Shown piece by piece: positions 1 through 7,400 of a DNA stretch of 64,000 nt. The DNA is from Anaerolineae bacterium. GTDB taxonomy: Bacteria > Chloroflexota > Anaerolineae > 4572-78 > J111. The stretch is taken from NCBI GenBank assembly GCA_022071955.1, contig JAJVIM010000001.1, forward strand, positions 1 through 64,000, written 5' to 3'. The first letter of the stretch is position 1. The number at the start of each line of letters is the position of its first letter. Made by a program: the position numbers and the translations under genes. The notes under the pieces were generated by a model that had not been told where the DNA came from, ran no database searches, and worked only from the letters and a program-made list of their open reading frames with translations.

Positions 1-2
1 CC

Positions 3-263
3 GCGCCCATTGCGCCCCAGGTTGAGGCGCCATTGGTGGCGGAGATAGCGCCCCCACCGGTTGCTGTTATCGAATCAGAACCTGTGCCGGAACCGGCGCC
101 GGTTATTGATGTGACGGTGGTTGAGGCTCCCGCAGATGTGCCCACCGCAACCGAAACTGCTGCACCGACTCCCACTGCAACGCCGCAGCCACCGCTGTTC
201 GACCCATCGTCTCCGCCGGATGTTTCATTTTTTGATCAACTTTTGGAGCAGGTCAGGCAATAA
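3..263 (+). CDS. C-terminal end of a Pro/Thr/Ala-rich protein (5' truncated by window edge)
   Basis: The frame is open from the first bases of the window, so the real start lies outside. The visible 86 residues are low complexity: runs of Pro, Ala, Val and Glu, then a Thr-Pro stretch (PTPTATPQPP), then a short tail ending FFDQLLEQVRQ. No domain is recognisable. Such tails are common in secreted or membrane-anchored proteins as linkers, but function cannot be inferred. It lies 75 bases upstream of the histidine kinase on the same strand, so the two could be co-transcribed. Confidence 0.6.
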   Translation, partial: APIAPQVEAPLVAEIAPPPVAVIESEPVPEPAPVIDVTVVEAPADVPTATETAAPTPTATPQPPLFDPSSPPDVSFFDQLLEQVRQ

Positions 264-338
264 AAATCTCGGTTTTTAAACTGCGCGGGGCAATGAATTG
301 GGTAGTTGGACAGCCTGCACAGGAAAGGAGTCGGAGCC

Positions 339-1715
339 ATGATTACCGCCACATTCTCAAATCGTCACGTTAAAAACGGGCAAACCCGGCGGCCGCCGCC
401 CGCCAAAATATCGTCGGACGGCGCCTGTTCAACCATACTGTTTTCAGATAAGCCGGTTAGCCCGGACTATCTTGAAAAAATTCTTGACATCAGCCGTCAT
501 ATGGCAGAAATAAAAAATCTGGATGCATTGCTTAATTACGCGCTGGATGGGGTTATTGCCCTGGTGGGTGCGGAGCGCGGGTATGTGGTTTTGAGACAGG
601 CTGCCAACACTTTAAAAATCAAGGCTCAACGTGGCGTTGAGGGCAAAGAATTGAACGCCGACGAGAACCAGATCAGCACCTCAATTTTTTCGCAGGTGGT
701 TGAAACCGGCCAACCGTTGATGCTGAACGACGCGCAGTGCGACCCAAACTTTGATGCGGCCAAGAGCGTTATCAGCCTGAAACTGCGGTCAATTATGTGC
801 GTGCCGCTGATGACGCAGGGCGAAACTATTGGTGTTATTTACGTGGAAAATCGCTCGTTCCGCAACCGCTTTACCCCCGATAACCTGCCGCCGATGATCC
901 TGTTTGCCAACCAGGCCGCGGTAGCCATTGAAAACGCCGTACTCATCGATACTCTGGAACAGCGGGTGACGGCCCGTACTCAGGAGCTGGAAGAAAGCTG
1001 GTCGCGCCTGGTTGAAGCCAATGAACTGCGCACTGTATGGTTGAGCAACATTGCCCACGATTTACGGACGCCACTGGGGCTGGCCATTACTGCCCTGTCG
1101 CTGCTGCAAACGGGAGAAATGGGCCAATTGAATGATATGCAGCGGGAGTGGATTGGTAAATCTCTGGCTGCCACGCAGGATGCCGTCAATTTAACCAACG
1201 ATCTGTTTTATCTCATTAAACTGGAAGCTGGCGGTATTACTCTCCAACCGCAAAAAGTTCAGCTCGCGGAGTTTTTGAGAAACGTCCACGCCGTGGCGCG
1301 AGATTTGCCGTGGGCAGAAGGCGTATCTTTTGAACTGGGGATGGCGCCTCAATTGCCAGATGTGGTGATTGACCCGCTCCGCATTCGGCAAGTGATACTC
1401 AATTTGTTGAGCAATGCCCAAAAATTTACCCGGCGAGGCCGGGTGTTATTGTATGCCACTGAAGCTGCCGGCGAGATTGTAATGGGCGTGCAGGATACCG
1501 GCGAGGGAATCCCCGCCGACAAACAGGAACTACTGTTTCAACGCTTTAAGCAAATTGATAACGACCCCGACCGTCGCAGCCGGGGTACCGGCCTGGGGCT
1601 GGCCATTTGCCGCGAGCTGGTAGACATGCATGGCGGGCGGATTGCGGTAGAAAGTAAAGAAGGCCAGGGGTCAAACTTTATGTTTACGCTGCCGCTAAAA
1701 CCCAAAAATAATTAA
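339..1715 (+). CDS. Soluble GAF-domain sensor histidine kinase
   Basis: A 458-residue cytoplasmic kinase with no membrane segment. A GAF sensor domain occupies about residues 40-205 (DALLNYALDGVIALVGAERGY onward), followed by a short coiled coil and a HisKA domain with the phospho-acceptor in NIAHDLRTPL (H240). The HATPase_c domain follows, with an N-box (NLLSNAQKF), G1 (DTGEGIP) and G2 (GTGLGLAICREL). The ATG at 339 is preferred over an upstream TTG at 306 because AGGAAAGGAG (321-330) lies at good spacing. No response regulator gene is adjacent, so it is an orphan here. The GAF ligand cannot be predicted. The GNSW-motif cluster lies immediately downstream, but nothing in the sequence links the two directly. 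Confidence 0.93.
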   Translation: MITATFSNRHVKNGQTRRPPPAKISSDGACSTILFSDKPVSPDYLEKILDISRHMAEIKNLDALLNYALDGVIALVGAERGYVVLRQAANTLKIKAQRGVEGKELNADENQISTSIFSQVVETGQPLMLNDAQCDPNFDAAKSVISLKLRSIMCVPLMTQGETIGVIYVENRSFRNRFTPDNLPPMILFANQAAVAIENAVLIDTLEQRVTARTQELEESWSRLVEANELRTVWLSNIAHDLRTPLGLAITALSLLQTGEMGQLNDMQREWIGKSLAATQDAVNLTNDLFYLIKLEAGGITLQPQKVQLAEFLRNVHAVARDLPWAEGVSFELGMAPQLPDVVIDPLRIRQVILNLLSNAQKFTRRGRVLLYATEAAGEIVMGVQDTGEGIPADKQELLFQRFKQIDNDPDRRSRGTGLGLAICRELVDMHGGRIAVESKEGQGSNFMFTLPLKPKNN

Positions 1716-1716
1716 A

Positions 1717-1740
1717 GCTGGCGGCCGGCTCCCCGCCAGC
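1717..1740 (+). terminator. Hairpin after the histidine kinase (T tract absent)
   Basis: GCTGGCGG at 1717-1724 pairs perfectly with CCGCCAGC at 1733-1740 around an 8-base loop, two bases after the kinase stop codon. No T run follows, so this may be a weak or Rho-dependent terminator, or a hairpin stabilising the 3' end. Confidence 0.4.
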
Positions 1741-1763
1741 GATAGGGTGGAACCTGAAAAAAG

Positions 1764-1815
1764 TAGGGTATACCCTATATAAAACATCACTCGTTTGTGG
1801 TGTAATAAACCTGTC
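1764..1815 (+). promoter_or_regulatory. Operator-like palindrome plus -10 region upstream of the GNSW peptide/protease genes
   Basis: A perfect 14-bp palindrome, TAGGGTATACCCTA (1764-1777), is followed after 24 bases by the -10-like hexamer TGTAAT (1801-1806) and then CTGTC (1811-1815). The arrangement at 4305-4357 upstream of the first subtilase is the same: AGGGT-GAT-ACCCT, then GATAAT and CTGTC at identical distances from the last T of ACCCT. Shared spacing suggests one regulator controls both units. A dyad of this length fits a dimeric repressor or activator. The regulator itself is not identified. Confidence 0.5.
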
Positions 1816-1862
1816 AGCAGCCACCTTCCCAACTTTATCGGTAATAACAGCAGGAATATTAA

Positions 1863-2027
1863 ATGACCCATAGAAAAACGCAGATGTTTCTCATTCTCGC
1901 TCTGTTGACCGTTGGTAATATTTTTTCGCTATCGTCATCCTGGTCCGGCACCGAGCAGTCCTTTTTCAAACCGGGCTTGAATATTCTAAAAAGCGAGCTT
2001 CTGGTCATCAATCACTACATCTATTAA
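1863..2027 (+). CDS. 54-aa secreted-looking peptide with SSSWSG motif
   Basis: A short ORF starting at ATG 1863 and ending at TAA 2027. Residues 8-21 form a hydrophobic segment (MFLILALLTVGNIF), consistent with a signal peptide or membrane anchor. It is followed at once by LSSSWSGTEQ, a variant of the GNSWSG motif repeated in the second subtilase. The C-terminal half (FFKPGLNILKSELLVINHYIY) has no recognisable family. It lies just downstream of the palindromic promoter region and about 100 bases upstream of the PqqD/M50 protease, so it may be the first gene of that unit. The ribosome-binding site is weak. The motif match and the context are the main reasons to call it a gene. Confidence 0.5.
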   Translation: MTHRKTQMFLILALLTVGNIFSLSSSWSGTEQSFFKPGLNILKSELLVINHYIY

Positions 2028-2128
2028 ACAGATTTTTGCAGTTGACGGGATAAACGGGATTAAACCGATCTGTAAATCCCGCCAACAAGCTATTTAGTGT
2101 TGAATGCCACTACCAACCCGATACTCCG

Positions 2129-3388
2129 ATGCCTCCAATTTCACTCGACAGCAAAGTTAATTTGCGCCCCCTATCACAACAAATTGAAAATGGTGTTGTT
2201 GTGCTGGGCTACGCCAACCAGTTTTTGGAACTGCCGGAAGAAGGTGTTCGGTTTTTAAACTGGTTGAACGCCGGCTTGAGTTTGAGCCAGGCCCGCCAAC
2301 GATTTGAAGCCGAGATTGGCCCCTTCCCCGAGGCCGATTTGCTGGAAATTGTTGACGCTTTCACTGAAAACGATTTTTTTGCCTCGATTGATACCACCGT
2401 TATTCCGGCGCGCGCTGAGCCTGCCCGAACAACCGGCCGGTGGTTGCCCCAAAAATGGGCGGCGGCCTTGTTTTCAACCCCAATACTGATCGCCTGGCTG
2501 GCCTTTGTTGTTCCCGCAGTGGCCATTTGGGTGGCCAACCCCGATTTTTGGCCGCGCCACACCGACTTTTTTTGGTACGACTACTACTTTGTTGTTGTTT
2601 CGGTGGGTTTGTTGCTGTGGCTGGTTAACATGGCTCTGCACGAATCGTTCCATTGGGTGGCCTGCCAGGCCAAAGGCATTGAAGCCACCATCACCTGGAC
2701 ACAACGGTTGGGTTACATCCCCATGAGCCAAACGGTGATGCACAATATTTGGGCCGTACCGCGCGCCGCGCGGTTTATCCCCCTGGCGGCCGGGATGATC
2801 TTTGATTTGCTCAGGATCAGCTCGATTTTGTATCTTCTCTTTTTTGAAAAAATGGGATTTGTGGCGCTGCCCCTGCTTTTAATCAAATTTTTAAAGTTCA
2901 ATCTCCTCAGCGCCACCATCGGGTTAACCACCCAGTTCTGGCTGTTTTCCAAAATGGACGGCTACTTTCTGCTGTCTGCTTTGTTGGGCCAGCGCAATTT
3001 GCAGGCCGATACCTACACCTGGTTTTTATCCAGATTGAACAAAGCCAAACAATTTACGCCGCCGGCCGTCGGGATGAAATTTGTTTATATGTATCTGGCC
3101 ATTACGTTGCTGGGCGGCGGGTTTATTGTTGGCTCGTTTCTGTTTGTGACGCTGCCCGTTAACCTGCAACTGCTGTGGACATCGTTTCTGAGAATTGGTA
3201 ATCCTTCGGCCGGGCCACTTGTTTACGCGGATGGCGTGGCGGTCATTGTCAGTCAATTTATTACTTACAGTTTATTGCTTTATGCCTACTGGCGCGATAC
3301 CTGGCCAAATTGGCGAGACGAGTGGCGTTTTATTGGCCGATTAAATCAATGGTTAGCTGTTAAATCTCAAAGGACGGGACAGATCTAA
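2129..3388 (+). CDS. PqqD-like (RRE)-fused M50-type membrane zinc metallopeptidase
   Basis: A 419-residue integral membrane protein. Residues about 8-90 resemble a PqqD-like peptide-recognition domain (LRPLSQQIENGVVVLGY, then FLELPEEGVRFLNWL and a DLLEIVDAFTENDFF helix). In ribosomal peptide pathways this domain binds leader peptides. The membrane part carries a zinc site typical of M50 site-2-type proteases: HESFH (H171, E172, H175) in one helix and KMDGYF (D277) in a later one. At least six hydrophobic segments follow the N-terminal domain. The stop codon overlaps the ATG of an 18-codon ORF (TAATG), implying translational coupling to its likely substrate. I infer that it binds the MKVRKVEKVKP part of that peptide and cleaves or exports it. 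No clear ribosome-binding site precedes ATG 2129, so the exact start is uncertain. Confidence 0.8.
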   Translation: MPPISLDSKVNLRPLSQQIENGVVVLGYANQFLELPEEGVRFLNWLNAGLSLSQARQRFEAEIGPFPEADLLEIVDAFTENDFFASIDTTVIPARAEPARTTGRWLPQKWAAALFSTPILIAWLAFVVPAVAIWVANPDFWPRHTDFFWYDYYFVVVSVGLLLWLVNMALHESFHWVACQAKGIEATITWTQRLGYIPMSQTVMHNIWAVPRAARFIPLAAGMIFDLLRISSILYLLFFEKMGFVALPLLLIKFLKFNLLSATIGLTTQFWLFSKMDGYFLLSALLGQRNLQADTYTWFLSRLNKAKQFTPPAVGMKFVYMYLAITLLGGGFIVGSFLFVTLPVNLQLLWTSFLRIGNPSAGPLVYADGVAVIVSQFITYSLLLYAYWRDTWPNWRDEWRFIGRLNQWLAVKSQRTGQI

Positions 3389-3444
3389 TGAAAGTGCGTA
3401 AAGTAGAAAAAGTTAAACCAACGGGTAGTTCGTGGGGCGGGTAA
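3388..3444 (+). CDS. 18-aa candidate precursor peptide 1 (ends GSSWGG)
   Basis: The ORF encodes MKVRKVEKVKPTGSSWGG. It starts inside the stop codon of the upstream protease gene (TAATG). The basic N-terminal part (MKVRKVEKVKP) looks like a leader and GSSWGG like a core. A second copy at 3518 differs by four synonymous changes, one Ser/Asn change and a different stop codon, which is the pattern expected for selection on the peptide rather than on DNA. The core matches the hexapeptide repeated in the subtilase tails. It could be a modified peptide, a pheromone or a short membrane-released signal. No family is recognised. Confidence 0.7.
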   Translation: MKVRKVEKVKPTGSSWGG

Positions 3445-3517
3445 TCCGCGCCTACCCAAATGAGCGGGCCAAACAAGCTCGCTCAAAAATGTTTTTGCAC
3501 AGAAAGGGGTGCACTTA

Positions 3518-3574
3518 ATGAAAGTGCGCAAAGTAGAAAAAGTTAAACCAACTGGTAATTCTTGGGGCGGTTGA
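3518..3574 (+). CDS. 18-aa candidate precursor peptide 2 (ends GNSWGG)
   Basis: The ORF encodes MKVRKVEKVKPTGNSWGG, a near-copy of the peptide 73 bases upstream. It has its own ribosome-binding site (AAAGGGG at 3503-3509, 8 bases from ATG), so it is independently translated. The first 12 residues are identical between the copies, as expected of a leader recognised by a shared enzyme. The last six residues are identical to the unit repeated seven times in the first subtilase. Both ORFs stop directly after WGG, so the motif is C-terminal. Confidence 0.72.
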   Translation: MKVRKVEKVKPTGNSWGG

Positions 3575-3762
3575 CGCGGGCCTCAAACGGGCGTCAGCAA
3601 TAGTTAACATTTAGAATAGTTTTTTACCATCACGTGCTGTGGTGTAGTGGCCTCATTTTAAAAATGGGCTGCTGCATACGCTTGCCGTGATTGGTTTTTG
3701 CTGTGTAAATGCTAACTACTGTAAAACCTTGTATCAGGCACTCCTTCAACAGGGTTGATCAA

Positions 3763-4110
3763 ATGACAAGATTACTGGTGATAAGCTTAACAGCCGTCGT
3801 TGCCATATTATTCCTGACTTGTTTGGCCGGAATAGTGACGGAAGCAAAGCTGGAAACAGAACCCGGCGCGTTGTCCCGTACCTGTATCACCGTAACACGT
3901 GTACTGGGGGCAGTCGTCGAGCTGCCGATTTTGCCGCAAGCGGCTGTCGCGGCAGGGCTGGGCCAAACCCTGGCCCGTAACGCGGATCTGTGGCGAGACA
4001 GCCTCTTCTGGTTAAACGGTACCTCCCCGTCGGCCGGTAATTCCTGGTCCGGTGAATACCATCCCGGCTGGGGCGGTCTCTGGATGAATTCGGCGTTCAG
4101 TTTATGGTAA
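3763..4110 (+). CDS. 115-aa secreted or membrane-anchored protein with AGNSWSGE motif
   Basis: The start at ATG 3763 is chosen because AGGG lies about 9 bases upstream and a signal-like segment follows (LLVISLTAVVAILFLTCLAGIV, residues 4-25). A second hydrophobic stretch (VLGAVVELPILPQAAVAAGLG) lies mid-protein. The C-terminus carries SAGNSWSGEYHPGWGG and ends with Trp, so the protein has several Trp residues in its last 35. The GNSWSG motif equals the repeat unit of the second subtilase. There is no known domain. It is separated from the two 18-aa ORFs by 188 bases. The sequence at 3628-3650 (CATCAC, then TGTGGTGTA) partly resembles the -10 region at 1785-1805, so it may have its own promoter. 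Confidence 0.6.
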   Translation: MTRLLVISLTAVVAILFLTCLAGIVTEAKLETEPGALSRTCITVTRVLGAVVELPILPQAAVAAGLGQTLARNADLWRDSLFWLNGTSPSAGNSWSGEYHPGWGGLWMNSAFSLW

Positions 4111-4273
4111 CTCCCGGAGCAGCAATTGCTGTCGGCATAACCCTTAATTAGCCGCCGCAGCGGTGTCGGTTGCGGGTTATGGCAGCAGTTAGGCGCAACG
4201 CAAGCCGTTTGCAAACATGCGGTAATATCAGGATTCGTTGCCTGTTTTGCGCCCGTCAGCGGATTGGCCCCGG

Positions 4274-4297
4274 CTCCCGAAAAATAGGGAGTTTTTT
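4274..4297 (+). terminator. Weak rho-independent terminator before the subtilase unit
   Basis: CTCCC (4274-4278) and GGGAG (4287-4291) form a short stem around an A-rich loop, followed by six T residues (4292-4297). It separates the 115-aa gene from the subtilase promoter. The rest of the gap 4111-4408 holds a longer imperfect dyad (CATAACCC at 4136-4143 with GGGTTATG at 4174-4181) and no further ORF that I can support. Confidence 0.5.
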
Positions 4298-4304
4298 GCG
4301 TTTG

Positions 4305-4357
4305 TAGGGTGATACCCTCTACCGGGCCATGTTGTGATGTGTGATAATTAGGCTGTC
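4305..4357 (+). promoter_or_regulatory. Operator-like inverted repeat and -10 region upstream of the first subtilase
   Basis: AGGGT-GAT-ACCCT (4306-4318) is followed by GATAAT (4343-4348) and CTGTC (4353-4357). The distances from the end of ACCCT to the -10 hexamer and to CTGTC equal those at 1764-1815. The downstream gene starts at 4409, giving a leader of about 50 bases. Confidence 0.5.
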
Positions 4358-4408
4358 GGGAAACCAGACTCCGTCTTCTATTGACATTTGCTCAGAAAAG
4401 AGGTTTCA

Positions 4409-7400
4409 ATGACCTTAACCACACGCTCTCGATTATACATACTCGGACTGATTTTAGTAGGAGTCGCTATCCTGGCCTTACCCGCCGCCGCTGCACCCAA
4501 AACTTCTGCGTATGTGGAACCGGGCCTTTGGTCACAAAAGGGTGAAATGCTGGCTGTTATTGTTACTGCCAGCGATGCCTCAACCCATGCGGCGCAAACT
4601 GTGAAACGATTGGGCGGCCAGGTTATCAGCGACCTGTGGCTCATCGATGCTGTTTCGGCGGAACTGCCGGCCGGTCAACTGGCATCGCTGGCGGTGCAGC
4701 CGGGTATTATTTCCATTGTCGATAACAAAAGCGTGCGCACGGCCGGTGATCCGTGGGATGGCTATATCAGCCGCCGTCGCCTCAAAAAGGAGATTTATAC
4801 GCTTGAAGCCAAACAGACCGCTCCGGCTGTCCCGCTGGCCGATGGCGGTTTTGTGTCTCTGGCCGAAAACGGCAAGCTGCTCATCCTCAACGCCGATGGC
4901 AGCCAGCGCGTTCAAACGTCGCTGGGTGGCTCCGGATATATTACTGCTCCGGTTGTGGGTGGCAACGGGGTTATTTACGTGGCCAACCAGCAAAAGCGGG
5001 TTTACGCGGTCAACCTTGACGGTTCTGTGCGTTGGCAATTTTCCGGTTCGGGCGCTGGCCAGTTTCTGGGCGGGGTGGCGCTGGGGTCTAACGGCGTCGC
5101 CTATGTGGCCGATGACCGTGGGCTGGTGTACGCCCTGAAGCAGGATAACGGCCAGCTACTGTGGACCTCGCAGGCCAATGGCAACAGCCTGGGCAGTATA
5201 ACCTCCACCCCCATTGTGGGGCCAGATGGCACAATCTACTTCTCTACCACCGGCCAGGGCGGCAACCCCAAAGGCCATGTGTTTGCCTTTAACGCCAACG
5301 GCGCGCAACTGTGGGATTTTACCGCCACCCAGCGGGCTACCTTTAGCCGCAGTCCGGTACTGGGGCCGTTGGGCCGGCTTTACATTGCCAGTTCAGACAA
5401 TATTATTTACGCCCTCAATGGGGCCAACGGCTCCATCAGTTATCAATTTAATCCGGCCAGCGCGGTTCAGGGCCAGCCGGCCGTGGCCGGCGACGGCAGC
5501 ATCTATTTTGCAGCCGGCGCCAATTTTTACGGGCTGAGTCCAACTGGTGCGCAGCGCTTTGTTTTTAAGCCCTCGTCCAGCACCTTTAACTCAACTCCGG
5601 TGCTCTCCGCCGATGGCGCTACCGTTTACGTGGCCCGAACCGAGGGCACGCTTTATGCTCTGGATGCGGTCACCGGGGCGATGCGTTGGCAGGCCGCGGT
5701 CTCGGCTAACATTCCCGCCGGCCCTACGCTTGACCCCGATGGAACTGTGATTATTGGTACCGCTGCCGGGGATTTGCATTTTGTCACTCCCGACGGCCAA
5801 CTGCTGCAAAAAACGGCATTCGGCGCTAACAATTTCCAGTTCAGCCAGCCGGCCAGCGTTTCATTGACCGGTAATGTAACGATGCTGGCAGAAAAAACCA
5901 CAACCACTGCATACAGTCTCATAGTTTTGAACCGCCTGTCCAACCGGTGGGATGGCCGCCCGGACGTGCAGCCAACCTCCGATAGCAGTGTTTGGAAATT
6001 TACCAATCCGGTGTCCATCGATGTGGGCGCTGATCTTTTGCAGGAAGGGCGGTTTGGCGGCACGTCCATTACCGGAAGCGGCGTTACCGTGGCCATTCTG
6101 GACTCGGGCGTTTTCTTTGATAATTCAACCAAAAATGCGTTAAGCACCAAGGGCAGCCAGATGTTTGTGGGCCAGGCCGATTTTGTGGGGGCTGGCCTCT
6201 GCCCAAGCGTCACCGGCGGTGCTTTCCAATATGCCGGTTACTGTTTCACCAACTTCCACACCAGCCTGGACCCCTACGGTCACGGTTCTCATGTGGCCGG
6301 CACCATTTGGAACAGCGCCCTTGATTTTGGTACCGGTCTGATGCAGGGTATTGCGCCTAATGCCAAAGTGTTGAGTGTGCGGGTGCTGGGCAATAATGGC
6401 ACCGGCAGTTACGTCGATGTGATTGAAGGCATTCAGTATGTTGTAGCCAACAGAGCCACACATAACATCCGGGTGTTGAATATGAGCCTGAGTTCCTACG
6501 TCACCACCCCTTATTTTATTGACCCGCTAAACCGGGCCGTAGAAGCGGCCTGGGCCAACGGTATTGTGGTGGTGGCCGCCGCCGGCAACGAAGGGCCGGG
6601 GCCGGAAAGTATCACCGTGCCCGGCAACGACCCTTACGTTATTACGGTGGGCGCGGTTAACGGTAACCGCACCCCCGGCTACTGGGCCGATGATATTCTG
6701 CCCGGCTGGTCGGCTACCGGCCCCACCTGGGATGGCTTTGCCAAACCCGATGTGCTGGCCCCCGGCACCTACATTATCTCCTACATGTACAACGATCCAA
6801 CCAACATTGCCAACTCGGCTACCCTGGTGCAGCAGCACCCCGACTACTCCGCTAATAGCATTTTTTTCCGCATGAGCGGCACCAGCATGGCTACAGCAGT
6901 TACCTCTGGCGTGGTGGCCCTGATGCTGGAGAAAACCCCCTCGCTTGCCCCGGATCAGGTTAAATACCGCCTGATGGTGTCCAGCCGCCCGGCGCTCACC
7001 GGTGGCAACGATCTGGTCTACAACATCTTCCAGCAGGGGATGGGCCGCATTTGGGCGCCCGAGGCTGTGCTGGGCAACTTTCCCACCGACGGGCGAGCCA
7101 ACGCCGGCATGAATATCACTACCGACCTGGTTAACGGCATCGGCTGGATAGACCTGAATGGCGATGGCTTTGTGCAGAACATTGAACTGGACCCGACGAA
7201 GATAGCCTTCCATTACCAGGGCGCTTTTGGCCGCATGCTCAGCGACGATGGCCGGGCCTATCTCTACTACACCATCGATCAAAGCGGTAAGTTTTTAGCC
7301 TTTGGCGCGGCCTGGGCCAACACTCTGCGCTGGATTGATAACGCCAGCCTGGCCAGTTCCGGCCTCACCTGGCAGCAAGGCCAGCGCGGCTGGAACAATA

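Noticed and set aside
2028..2128. CGGGATT/AATCCCG inverted repeat before the M50 protease as a terminator
   Set aside because: Only 7 bp, with a wide loop and no T run.
3388..3574. The 18-aa ORFs as truncated AbrB/MazE-type antitoxins (VKPTGNSWG resembles the antitoxin start K-x-GNSxG)
   Set aside because: Both ORFs stop directly after WGG with different stop codons, remain nearly identical by synonymous drift, and no toxin gene or remaining AbrB sequence follows. The motif also recurs in the subtilases.
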